IMG/VR virus record: IMGVR_UViG_3300032056_000005
Span: 1-29,930 of that record
Direction: 5' to 3' (one strand)
Origin: a virus
Length of the DNA stretch: 29,930 nucleotides
Under the pieces are notes generated by a model. It ran no database searches. It saw nothing but the letters and a program-made list of their open reading frames with translations, and had not been told where the DNA came from. A program made the translations under genes and the position numbers. Positions 15,254 to 21,533 of this stretch are shown here, piece by piece (the first letter of the stretch is position 1; the number at the start of each line of letters is the position of its first letter).

Positions 15254-16083
15254 TGTTTACGCTTTCATTTGTGAGAGTACTTTATAACTCAGAAGTGCTG
15301 TTTAATCTATCTTCTGTTGCGGAAATACTCAGTCTTTCCGGCTTCGAGGCCGTATCTTATCAAATAACTGACAACTCAAAACCTTCTACCATTGAGTACG
15401 CTCCTTTTGTCTGGGGACGGAAGGATTTTTCGGTTGTGTTGTTTGTGCGGGGTTCAACGCTTAGTGAGTACGCAACTAAGCTAGAAACAGTTTTATCCGC
15501 GTTCAGGCAGTACAGAGAAGTAAATACTGCACATAGGTTCATCATCCAAAACAACCAGACGAACAAAAGCTACAACATTCCGGTAGTTATAGAAGAAGTA
15601 AGTATAAGCAAACAGACCGGCTTCTCTGCGACTGTCGCCGTTCGCGGCAGGAAAAGAGCACTCACTGTATTTAACAACTCTGTCCCCACCTCAGTAGGCG
15701 CTACGACATCCGCCGAAGGTTTACCAAAAACGGTTAGTTTCTCTTATACCGGATCGTTCCCCGCCCCACTCATAATCGTTCTGTATGGGCCTATCAATCA
15801 AGGATTTCAGATTTCTCGCCAAACGTCAAATCCATTATTCAATTTCACTTTGACCGTCGGAACAACAATCCCATCTGGCGTTTTGGTTGAGATTGATTAT
15901 AGGTATTTCCTTGCCGGAGGATCATCGCCGGTTAAGAACATTCAGTACCTAGCAAACCCAGAAATAGCACCCGATCTGGTTACTGTTCCTTCCTCTGTAA
16001 ATCAATTTACCTTATCCGGTCCGTCAAGTACAGGAACCGTCATAATTGGTGCTTATCTTATGAGCTGGTCAATTTATGAATAG
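15253..16083 (+). CDS. Distal tail (Dit-like) protein; atypical composition
   Basis: The 276-aa beta-rich product follows the tape measure, the standard place of the distal tail protein joining tube to tip. Its N-terminal half (1-135) fits Dit/siphovirus tail-component proteins (FVRGSTLSEYATKLETVL), and the C-terminal half looks like a separate beta-sandwich. Codon use is unlike the neighbours: more TTT, AAC, TCT and ACT, few CCG or CTGGCC. Two 60-base lines counted by hand here have 42% and 45% G+C against 50% in a line just upstream. This suggests replacement from another phage. Confidence 0.72.
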   Translation: MFTLSFVRVLYNSEVLFNLSSVAEILSLSGFEAVSYQITDNSKPSTIEYAPFVWGRKDFSVVLFVRGSTLSEYATKLETVLSAFRQYREVNTAHRFIIQNNQTNKSYNIPVVIEEVSISKQTGFSATVAVRGRKRALTVFNNSVPTSVGATTSAEGLPKTVSFSYTGSFPAPLIIVLYGPINQGFQISRQTSNPLFNFTLTVGTTIPSGVLVEIDYRYFLAGGSSPVKNIQYLANPEIAPDLVTVPSSVNQFTLSGPSSTGTVIIGAYLMSWSIYE

Positions 16084-17128
16084 AGTTGTTCTCTACAACG
16101 GAGCTGGCCAGGCTTTGATGACTTTTCAAAACACTTCGGTGCAGTGCTCTTCGGCGCTGAACGAAATCGGATCGGCGACGGTAGAGACCGATGAAGTACC
16201 GATTAACGTTGTGAATACTCTGTGCAGCAACCCGGACAACTTCCTTCGCGTCTTTTTCGCACAGCGTTCGTTTGCAACCGATCCACAAACGGTAATTTGG
16301 TCTGGGTTTGTTACCGGTGCTACCGTTCGCCGCGAACCGGCGAGAACGGTAACAACGATTACCGCCATCGGGGCTGAAGATTTTCTCCGCCGTCGGTTTG
16401 TGTTATTTCCGAAAGGAACAACGCCGGACAATCAATACCGCTGGTACGCGAACGGTACCGCACTCGGAACGATTATCAACGGGCTGTTGCGGAACTATCA
16501 AAGTGACGGGCAACGCTATCTCAGTAACCCGTTTCCGTTTCCGATAATCTCGGACGTTCAAACTACTGTCACCGTACCGGAGATTGACACCGGTGAACGA
16601 ACCCCTTATGAGGTTTTGCGGGCGATTATCGGGCGGTACGGAACCTACTTCAAAGCAGTGATCGAAGGAACGAACAGTATCCGGTTAATCGTTCGTACCC
16701 TCTTTGCTTTCCCCGCGCCGGTAACGGTACTGACCCCAACGGTACCGTTTGTGAGCGAGTATCGCGAAGACTGGGCCGCGACAGACGAAGGCGCGCTGAT
16801 TGTCTGGTACGGCGGATCGTCAACACCGTTTCAAGCGGCTTCTTCGTATTTCTTGACGGCCAGAGAGCGGTTGTATCGGGCCAACTCCAACAACCAGGGC
16901 GAGGCCGCATTTGAAGCGGTGTCTTCGCTTGATCCGTACCCTTCAAAGCGAAGAGTTGTCTCCGTCTCACTGACCGGCCCGTTTCCGCGAGAACTACTGA
17001 TCACCGGCAACGCCGTCGCGCTGAGAAACGAATTTGGGTTCGGTAATCTGGCACTGATCCGGTCGGTAACGTACCGTTCGCAAAACGAGGTAGACAACGC
17101 AACAATAGAACTAACGGACAAACTATGA
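16076..17128 (+). CDS. Baseplate/tail-tip protein (Gp37-like)
   Basis: The 350-aa protein resembles the siphovirus ReqiPepy6 Gp37-like tail proteins: an N-terminal beta region with SVQCSSALNEIGSATVETD, the segment AIGAEDFLRRRFV, then TPYEVLRAIIGRYG, and a C-terminal domain ending VTYRSQNEVDNATIELTDKL. It likely forms the hub of the tail tip on which fibres sit. It overlaps the Dit-like gene by 8 bases, and base use returns to the genome norm. The next gene overlaps by ATGA. Confidence 0.72.
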   Translation: MNRVVLYNGAGQALMTFQNTSVQCSSALNEIGSATVETDEVPINVVNTLCSNPDNFLRVFFAQRSFATDPQTVIWSGFVTGATVRREPARTVTTITAIGAEDFLRRRFVLFPKGTTPDNQYRWYANGTALGTIINGLLRNYQSDGQRYLSNPFPFPIISDVQTTVTVPEIDTGERTPYEVLRAIIGRYGTYFKAVIEGTNSIRLIVRTLFAFPAPVTVLTPTVPFVSEYREDWAATDEGALIVWYGGSSTPFQAASSYFLTARERLYRANSNNQGEAAFEAVSSLDPYPSKRRVVSVSLTGPFPRELLITGNAVALRNEFGFGNLALIRSVTYRSQNEVDNATIELTDKL

Positions 17129-18024
17129 GCGAAACCGAACGAACAACAGTCTTAACGCTGGCTGATACCGTTCGCGATCTCCGCCGCCGCGTTGAACAGT
17201 TAGAGCAGAAGGCTGTGTTTAGCCGCAATAACGCGAACGGTATTCGATTCAACGGCGATTTGCAGACGAACTTTATCCGGTTAGGGCAGGCGAACAGTAT
17301 ACCGCTTCGCAACCAGAATACCCCACAAATGAGGGTTCGCGGTGCCGACACCAACGCAACGTTTTTTGAAATCTTTTTTGACCGGTTTCAAAACTCGGTA
17401 TTCTTTGAAGTGGGCTGCGAACGAGAAGTTGAAGGGGGTGGCGCCGGTAATCCGGTTCGGGCAATCCATAGGGAAATGAACCCGAACACCAACCGCGATC
17501 TGGTGAGGCCGGTGTTTATGGCGTTGATGGGCGGCGACAACAACCCGGCAACCGCGTTCTTTGGCCAACGTCTGTATATGAGCGGGTCGGTGCTCTCTGA
17601 CCCTACCGGAACTACCTTTCAGACGAGCGGTGGTCTTCAAACCATCCTCTGGGCCGGTTACGATAGAGGTCAAAGTACCTGGCGGTATTACGTCAACGCA
17701 AACTGGCAGATACTATCTGACGAACGTACAAAGCGCGATATTCAATCGTTCACCAAAACCGCCGACGGGCTACAACCGCGCCGGTTCCGTCGGGTTGACT
17801 GCGAGACTGAAGAGGTCGGCTTTGTGGCGCAAGAGGTCGAACGGGTATTGCCGGAGGCGGTTGGAGAGGTAGACGGAACAAAGACACTCAAAGAAACGGT
17901 AATCCTTGCCGCGTTGGTCAACTCGGTGAACGAATTGACCAAAACAGTCAACGAATTGCAACAACGGATTGAGCAGTTGGAGGTTGAACGGTGGAAATCG
18001 TCACCGAACTCGTCGAAGCCCTAA
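17125..18024 (+). CDS. Tail fibre/spike with C-terminal S74 intramolecular chaperone
   Basis: The 299-aa protein is a trimeric host-binding candidate. It has an N-terminal coiled coil (about 12-30), a beta-rich, variable middle with many Asn and Phe, and a C-terminal peptidase S74 domain starting SDERTKRDI (Ser198-Asp199), then EEVGFVAQEVERVLPEAV, and a last coiled coil (about 265-290). In this family the trimeric chaperone helps folding and cuts itself off before the conserved Ser. The middle part has no recognisable receptor domain and is short for a fibre. Confidence 0.88.
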   Translation: MSETERTTVLTLADTVRDLRRRVEQLEQKAVFSRNNANGIRFNGDLQTNFIRLGQANSIPLRNQNTPQMRVRGADTNATFFEIFFDRFQNSVFFEVGCEREVEGGGAGNPVRAIHREMNPNTNRDLVRPVFMALMGGDNNPATAFFGQRLYMSGSVLSDPTGTTFQTSGGLQTILWAGYDRGQSTWRYYVNANWQILSDERTKRDIQSFTKTADGLQPRRFRRVDCETEEVGFVAQEVERVLPEAVGEVDGTKTLKETVILAALVNSVNELTKTVNELQQRIEQLEVERWKSSPNSSKP

Positions 18025-18320
18025 CCGCCGGTCATAGCGGGTTGACCGCCGGTCAGTATTTGGTGAACGCCCTACTAGGCGCCGTCGGTGCCTTTGTCGC
18101 CGCCGTTGCGTCTTCAGCCGAAGACCGGATCGAACTACCGCGTTACGAAAACGGCCAGATTAGTTTAGGCGTTGTCGGAACACTGGTAGTCGGTGCCGGT
18201 GCCGCGTTGGTGATCGGTTACGGCGGATGGGTACCGTTGGTTGCCGGTATGGTCGCAGAGATTGTCGTACCGGCGGTGTTGGAAATTGTACGAAGGGAGG
18301 TCGAACGGTGGAAGCGGTAA
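17991..18320 (+). CDS. Holin-like membrane protein
   Basis: The 109-aa product has hydrophobic segments at about 24-43 (YLVNALLGAVGAFVAAVA), 59-77 and 78-96, with a charged C-terminus (REVERWKR), a class I holin-like layout. It begins at GTG with GGAGG upstream, inside the fibre gene, and is followed by another small membrane peptide and the lysin, which supports a role in timed membrane opening. No conserved holin motif is evident. Confidence 0.65.
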   Translation: MEIVTELVEALTAGHSGLTAGQYLVNALLGAVGAFVAAVASSAEDRIELPRYENGQISLGVVGTLVVGAGAALVIGYGGWVPLVAGMVAEIVVPAVLEIVRREVERWKR

Positions 18321-18415
18321 TTGCGAAATCGTTTCCGTTGCTGGTAGCAGCGTTAGTACCAGAGTACGCTCCGGTACTATTGATCTTTGGTTTGATTGCG
18401 TTGCTAAGGGGGTGA
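18308..18415 (+). CDS. 35-aa single-span membrane peptide
   Basis: A very short gene beginning GTG with GGAGG 8 bases upstream and overlapping the holin-like gene end by 13 bases. The peptide is nearly all hydrophobic (FPLLVAALV, then VLLIFGLIALLRG) and ends two bases before the lysin ATG. It could be a second holin, pinholin or antiholin. Its strong ribosome site and tight packing argue that it is translated. Confidence 0.5.
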   Translation: MEAVIAKSFPLLVAALVPEYAPVLLIFGLIALLRG

Positions 18416-18417
18416 AA

Positions 18418-18987
18418 ATGATAACGGCGCAATTCGCAGTCGTAATTCCTCAGATCAACCGCCAACGGGTGTTGGAAACACTGGCCCGTTTTTGTACGCA
18501 ATACGATCAACCCGCGCAACGCGAAATTGCGGATCGCTATATCACCCGATGCGCGGAAATTGGGCTGTACACACCAATGGTGATCGCTCAAGCGCTGTTG
18601 GAAACCGGATACTTCAACAGTTGGTGGTCTAGCCCGCCGCGCCATAACTTTGCCGGTATCGGCGTTACCGGCCAGAGCAGCCGCGAACGGCCAGCACAAG
18701 GCTACTGGGCGGAGAAAGACGGCGTTTGGTATCGCGGCTATTCGTTTCCTTCAATCGCCGAAGGAATTGAAAATCACCTAGCGCTATTGCTAATCTACGC
18801 AACCGTACCGGATAAACGAACAAAGGCGCAAAACGATTGCATTGCCGGTTCCGTTTTTGCGTCACTGGCCCGCACTCACCGGTATACCGGCAAGGCGCCG
18901 TTTTGGATCGATCTCAACGGCAAATGGGCAGTCCCTGGCAACGGATACGCTCAGCGGATCGCGGCAATCGCGGCGCAGTTGGTGTAA
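18418..18987 (+). CDS. Endolysin, glucosaminidase (GH73-like)
   Basis: The 189-aa enzyme should cut the glycan strands of the host cell wall. The core PMVIAQALLETGYFNSWW has the likely catalytic Glu62, followed by the NFAGIGVTG segment and YSFPSIAEGIENHLALL, as in the endo-beta-N-acetylglucosaminidase family. No signal peptide or wall-binding domain is visible, so release through a holin is expected. ATG at 18418 follows AAGGGGGTGAAA; the frame remains open upstream but that part overlaps the holin gene. A reversed composite element starts immediately after the stop. Confidence 0.85.
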   Translation: MITAQFAVVIPQINRQRVLETLARFCTQYDQPAQREIADRYITRCAEIGLYTPMVIAQALLETGYFNSWWSSPPRHNFAGIGVTGQSSRERPAQGYWAEKDGVWYRGYSFPSIAEGIENHLALLLIYATVPDKRTKAQNDCIAGSVFASLARTHRYTGKAPFWIDLNGKWAVPGNGYAQRIAAIAAQLV

Positions 18988-18988
18988 C

Positions 18989-19052
18989 TGTCACAGGAGT
19001 TCTGAAGCTATAATAATATTGAGAACTCCTGTGACAACGTTACAGACGTAAC
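18989..19052 (-). promoter_or_regulatory. Composite inverted-repeat element, copy 6 (reversed)
   Basis: On the minus strand: GTTAC-GTCT-GTAAC, a perfect version of the upstream dyad, then TTGTCACAGGAGTTCT, core TCAATATTATTATAGC and AGAACTCCTGTGACA. Arms are perfect 15-mers. It points back into the lysin gene, so it would make antisense RNA if active, or act as a block at the end of the late operon. Confidence 0.8.
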
Positions 19053-19073
19053 TACTTACAACACAAACAGAAA

Positions 19074-19103
19074 CCCTCTCGGCATTCACCGAGAGGGCTT
19101 TTT
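19074..19103. terminator. Bidirectional intrinsic terminator between convergent genes
   Basis: CCCTCTCGG-cattca-CCGAGAGGG, a 9-bp GC-rich stem, followed by CTTTTTG on the plus strand and by TTTCTGTTTG on the minus strand. It ends late structural/lysis transcription and the converging minus-strand gene. Confidence 0.88.
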
Positions 19104-19116
19104 GTTTGTCGGGTAG

Positions 19117-19473
19117 TTATCGGCGACTTCGCGGCGGCTTTCGGAACTTCCACTTCACCGGTACCACCGGCGGCGGTTCGGGCGCTACGCGGTGCTCGAA
19201 AAACTGACCGTCGTCAATCACCAGCGCGCCATCCGGCGCCTCGGTGTGGTTCTCGGTGATCCGTAGGCCGACGTTATCGTAGAAGACGTAGAACGTCTTC
19301 TCTGACGATTTGGCCAGTAGATCGCTGATTAGCAGCGCCTCGCCGATAGTCTCAACCGGTTCGCTACCGGTCAGAAGGTTGAAGTCAACGCCTTCGTTGG
19401 CGTAAATCCTAATTGCGTACTCGCCGTCGGTCAGTACGGCAACTTCTCGGTTAACGCGGGTTAGGAACTTCAT
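19117..19473 (-). CDS. Unknown 118-aa protein, only minus-strand gene
   Basis: No family recognised. The product is beta-rich at the start, acidic in the middle (EGVDFNLLTGSEPVETIGEAL) and ends in a Pro-rich, basic tail (PEPPPVVPVKWKFRKPPRSRR ends). It has AAAGGAGG 6 bases before ATG and a consensus promoter. It lies opposite to everything else and faces a divergent gene across a control region with a composite element, the position a regulator often takes, but no helix-turn-helix or other DNA-binding motif is visible. The basic tail could bind nucleic acid. Confidence 0.72.
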   Translation of the reverse strand: MKFLTRVNREVAVLTDGEYAIRIYANEGVDFNLLTGSEPVETIGEALLISDLLAKSSEKTFYVFYDNVGLRITENHTEAPDGALVIDDGQFFEHRVAPEPPPVVPVKWKFRKPPRSRR

Positions 19474-19510
19474 CGGAAACCTCCTTTGGGTAAAGATCGA
19501 TTACGTCTGT

Positions 19511-19539
19511 AGTATAGCGCTGCCGGTTCGGGTTGTCAA
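19511..19539 (-). promoter_or_regulatory. Consensus promoter of the minus-strand gene
   Basis: On the minus strand CCCTCTTGACA, 17-bp spacer, TATACT (-35 at 19539-19534, -10 at 19516-19511). It gives a leader of about 30 bases to the ATG at 19473. Confidence 0.87.
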
Positions 19540-19545
19540 GAGGGT

Positions 19546-19607
19546 TGTCACAGCAGTGCTGATCTTATAATATATTGAGAACTCCTGTGACAAAGTTCCA
19601 CAGTCAC
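19546..19607 (-). promoter_or_regulatory. Composite inverted-repeat element, copy 7 (reversed)
   Basis: Minus-strand reading: partly conserved dyad ending GGAAC, TTTGTCACAGGAGTTCT, core CAATATATTATAAG, and a decayed right arm (AGCACTGCTGTGACA). It lies between two divergent consensus promoters and is oriented toward the minus-strand gene. Confidence 0.77.
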
Positions 19608-19631
19608 CGGCGCGGGCCGGTACGAACCCAC

Positions 19632-19660
19632 TTGACAACTCCGCCGGTCGGTGATATACT
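19632..19660 (+). promoter_or_regulatory. Consensus promoter for the 212-aa protein gene
   Basis: TTGACA (19632-19637), 17-bp spacer, TATACT (19655-19660), preceded by ACCCAC. Leader of about 60 bases to the ATG at 19728. Confidence 0.87.
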
Positions 19661-19693
19661 AACAGCGTAATCGGTTCGGTTCACTGATAGGAG

Positions 19694-19710
19694 GTTCGCG
19701 GGCCGCGAAC
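19694..19710. promoter_or_regulatory. Near-perfect palindrome in the 5' leader
   Basis: GTTCGCGGGCCGCGAAC has 8-bp arms around one central base. It directly follows a GGAGG and is itself followed by a second ribosome site (AGAGG) before ATG. It may be an operator at about +25 or an RNA hairpin that moves ribosome entry. Confidence 0.5.
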
Positions 19711-19727
19711 TAGAAAGAGGTAAACCA

Positions 19728-20366
19728 ATGGGTTCTGTGACGTATCCTTATATCAGCACTTACTTAAAAGGGTTTTCCGTACTGTTCGGCGATTTTACCG
19801 GCTATCTAGTGCTGGTTGAAAACACCGCAATCGCGGTAAACGGAACCGCCGCGTTGGTGGTTGAGTTCCCACCGGATAGCGTTCCGTTCCGGTTCCTCGG
19901 TAACGAGGTACCGACTGTGGTTGTTCGGGCGCTTGATCAGCTACCGAGGGTGAACACTCTCGCAATAGAAAACCTCGGCGATAAGCAGCGGCTAACCGCC
20001 GTCTGTGAAGGTGGGATAGGGGCTGATTTTTCCATACCGCCGAGCGGGAGTAAGACCTTAGCACTGGCCGGTAAGCTAAAGAAGGTTGCAGACCAGCCAG
20101 CAACAGAGGAATTGGGGACGCGGAAATTGTCCGAGTTCGCCAACGGCTGGCACTTTAGCGAGTTTAGCTGGCTGAAGACGATTGTGAAGCCGGTGGTAGA
20201 ATCGGTCAAAACCGTACACCCGCTGGCGCCGAAGGCGACGTTTGTTGACGCTGATATAACACTGGCTTCTAATCTGGTGGCGCCGAAGCCGGTACCAATT
20301 CTCCGGCTGAAGTTCACCGGCTTCGGTAAGGTTACGGCGTTGATTGTTCCGGCAACCGGAAACTAG
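19728..20366 (+). CDS. Unknown 212-aa protein with its own promoter and terminator
   Basis: No family recognised. The sequence is a series of beta-strand and turn segments (AIAVNGTAALVVEFPPDSV, then RFLGNEVPTVVVRAL) without a signal peptide, cysteine pattern or catalytic motif. It begins after AGAGG and is the only gene of its transcription unit: a consensus promoter, a 60-base leader with a palindrome, and a strong terminator. A monocistronic, strongly promoted gene outside the structural block suggests an early or continuously made protein, such as a host-interaction protein, or a separately expressed decoration protein. Confidence 0.7.
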   Translation: MGSVTYPYISTYLKGFSVLFGDFTGYLVLVENTAIAVNGTAALVVEFPPDSVPFRFLGNEVPTVVVRALDQLPRVNTLAIENLGDKQRLTAVCEGGIGADFSIPPSGSKTLALAGKLKKVADQPATEELGTRKLSEFANGWHFSEFSWLKTIVKPVVESVKTVHPLAPKATFVDADITLASNLVAPKPVPILRLKFTGFGKVTALIVPATGN

Positions 20367-20389
20367 AACCCAAACAACACCGAGACGAA

Positions 20390-20416
20390 CCCTCACCAAC
20401 AACGGTGAGGGTTTTT
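20390..20416 (+). terminator. Intrinsic terminator after the 212-aa gene
   Basis: CCCTCACC-aacaac-GGTGAGGG, an 8-bp stem followed by TTTTT. Confidence 0.9.
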
Positions 20417-20417
20417 C

Positions 20418-20481
20418 GTTGCGTTAGAAACGTTGTCATAGGAGTTCTCAATATTATTATAGCTTCAGCGTTCCTGTGACA
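20418..20481 (+). promoter_or_regulatory. Composite inverted-repeat element, copy 8
   Basis: GTTGC-GTTA-GAAAC dyad, TTGTCATAGGAGTTCT left arm (one C-to-T change), the standard core TCAATATTATTATAGCTTC and right arm GTTCCTGTGACA. A consensus sigma70 promoter begins 6 bases after the element, so two promoters or an operator-promoter pair are stacked. Confidence 0.82.
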
Positions 20482-20487
20482 ACCCTC

Positions 20488-20516
20488 TTGACAGCCGATT
20501 GCCGCTGTGGTATACT
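20488..20516 (+). promoter_or_regulatory. Consensus promoter for the 66-aa protein gene
   Basis: CCCTCTTGACA, 17-bp spacer, TATACT. Leader of about 35 bases with AGGAGG before ATG. Confidence 0.88.
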
Positions 20517-20558
20517 ACGGTCACAACGGTAATCGGTTTACTACTTAGGAGGTCACCA

Positions 20559-20759
20559 ATGAAGCCCGTAACTTACGAACACAAGGAATACCGCTCGGTA
20601 GTTCGCTACAACCCCCAGACTCATAAGTTTATCGTCTATTTGTACCGCAACGAAGAACTAATCGAACTTCAGACCTTCAGCGACTACGATACCGCCGACA
20701 ATTACGCCTATCTTATCACTATCATTGAAGACTTATGTGATCGATTAGGTCTCCGCTAA
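20559..20759 (+). CDS. Unknown 66-aa protein
   Basis: No family recognised. A small acidic protein with beta-strands (YRSVVRYN, HKFIVYLYRN) followed by one helix (DTADNYAYLITIIEDLCDRLG), a compact beta-alpha layout shared in outline with several other small products of this genome. ATG at 20559 follows AGGAGG; an upstream in-frame start would lie within the promoter. It forms a one-gene unit with its own promoter and terminator, as expected for an early take-over or anti-defence protein, though no such function is shown. Confidence 0.75.
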   Translation: MKPVTYEHKEYRSVVRYNPQTHKFIVYLYRNEELIELQTFSDYDTADNYAYLITIIEDLCDRLGLR

Positions 20760-20771
20760 TCCTCTCCGTCA

Positions 20772-20810
20772 ACCGCCTACCGGTCAATCCGGTAGGTGGT
20801 TTTTTTTTTG
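20772..20810 (+). terminator. Strong intrinsic terminator
   Basis: CCTACCGG-tcaat-CCGGTAGG stem, extendable by ACC/GGT, followed by ten T residues. Confidence 0.92.
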
Positions 20811-20870
20811 CGCTCCGGCCCGTCTCATCAACCGGCAGAAAAATCCGCGAAATTTCCTCAAAATACCCTC

Positions 20871-20899
20871 TTGACAAACGTCAGCCGGTATGCTATATT
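20871..20899 (+). promoter_or_regulatory. Promoter for the 72-aa protein and polymerase block
   Basis: CCCTCTTGACA, 17-bp spacer, TATATT. An A-rich stretch lies just upstream. Leader of about 50 bases with GGAGG before ATG at 20957. Confidence 0.85.
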
Positions 20900-20956
20900 G
20901 TAAGTTAGATAAGTAATCGCAACGGTCAAGCGAAGTTAGTCAACGGAGGTACCACA

Positions 20957-21175
20957 ATGAAATTCAACAAAGTTCGGAACGGCGAGTATCGGGCGGAGGT
21001 TCGCAAGGGGGTGTTTCTCTGGGTAGTTCGCGAAGGTCGCAACTGGGTATGGTTCCTGGGCGGCTACGATCCGAACCTAGGAGCTTGGGAAACGGATAAC
21101 AACGGGCCGTTTCCCACCCGCCGAGAAGCAATCGCCGACGCACTGGCCAATTACGAAGAGCTTCTAGCTGAATAA
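20957..21175 (+). CDS. Unknown 72-aa aromatic-rich protein
   Basis: No family recognised. Three beta-strands rich in Trp/Phe (FLWVVREGRNWVWFLGGY), then a turn with NNGPFPTRREAI leading into one helix (IADALANYEELLAE). The W-x-x-x-G followed by PF/PY-T-R-x-E-A-helix pattern also appears loosely in the 83-aa product of 29252-29503. GGAGG precedes ATG. First gene downstream of its promoter; followed by a hairpin lacking a T tract, so transcription may read through toward the polymerase. Confidence 0.73.
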   Translation: MKFNKVRNGEYRAEVRKGVFLWVVREGRNWVWFLGGYDPNLGAWETDNNGPFPTRREAIADALANYEELLAE

Positions 21176-21183
21176 TCCGAACA

Positions 21184-21213
21184 GCCCCTGCCGGTAGCGA
21201 TACCGGTAGGGGC
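21184..21213 (+). other. Stable RNA hairpin without a T tract
   Basis: CCCCTGCCGGTA-gcga-TACCGGTAGGGG, a 12-bp stem with one mismatch and a GNRA-type loop (GCGA), followed by CACCAAC rather than T residues. This is not a standard terminator; it may stabilise or divide the transcript between two small genes. Confidence 0.65.
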
Positions 21214-21234
21214 ACCAACAGAAAGGATACACAG

Positions 21235-21468
21235 ATGTTTTGGGAAAAGGTTACTATCGAAGGAGCTTCAACGATTGTGATCGAAAAGGATTTGGTACGA
21301 GGGGTTGTTAAATGGTCGGTTACGACGGCAAACCGGATTATCGCCGGTGAAGCCGCAACGGTAGCCGAGGCATTCGCCGAGGCCGTAGCCGCCGCGAACG
21401 ACCAGCAACGAAAGCTAACGGATGAAGCGATTAAGGAATTCAATCTGGCCGATTTGCTCGATCAGTAA
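21235..21468 (+). CDS. Unknown 77-aa protein
   Basis: No family recognised. Beta-strands at the start (KVTIEGASTIVIEKD, VVKWSVTT), then a long Ala/Glu-rich helix (ATVAEAFAEAVAAAND) and a C-terminal helix. GAAAGGA precedes the ATG by about 8 bases. No own promoter seen; probably co-transcribed with the preceding gene through the hairpin. Confidence 0.72.
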   Translation: MFWEKVTIEGASTIVIEKDLVRGVVKWSVTTANRIIAGEAATVAEAFAEAVAAANDQQRKLTDEAIKEFNLADLLDQ

Positions 21469-21484
21469 TCAACCGCATCCGAAC

Positions 21485-21508
21485 GCCGCCGGAACAACCG
21501 GCGGCTTT
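21485..21508 (+). terminator. Weak terminator-like hairpin before the polymerase gene
   Basis: GCCGCCGG-aacaa-CCGGCGGC stem followed only by TTTGG. The stem is very strong but the T tract short, so partial termination ahead of the polymerase gene is likely. Confidence 0.5.
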
Positions 21509-21533
21509 GGCGCGTTGCTAGAAGGGAACTTCG

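Noticed and set aside
18241-18417. 59-residue N-terminal extension of the lysin
   Set aside because: It overlaps the holin-like and 35-aa genes, has no ribosome site, and the ATG at 18418 has a good one.
18989-19036. Insertion sequence or MITE with target duplications
   Set aside because: I looked for direct repeats flanking the arms and saw none that were consistent, and the fixed 16-bp upstream dyad argues for a functional site. Spread by recombination is still possible.
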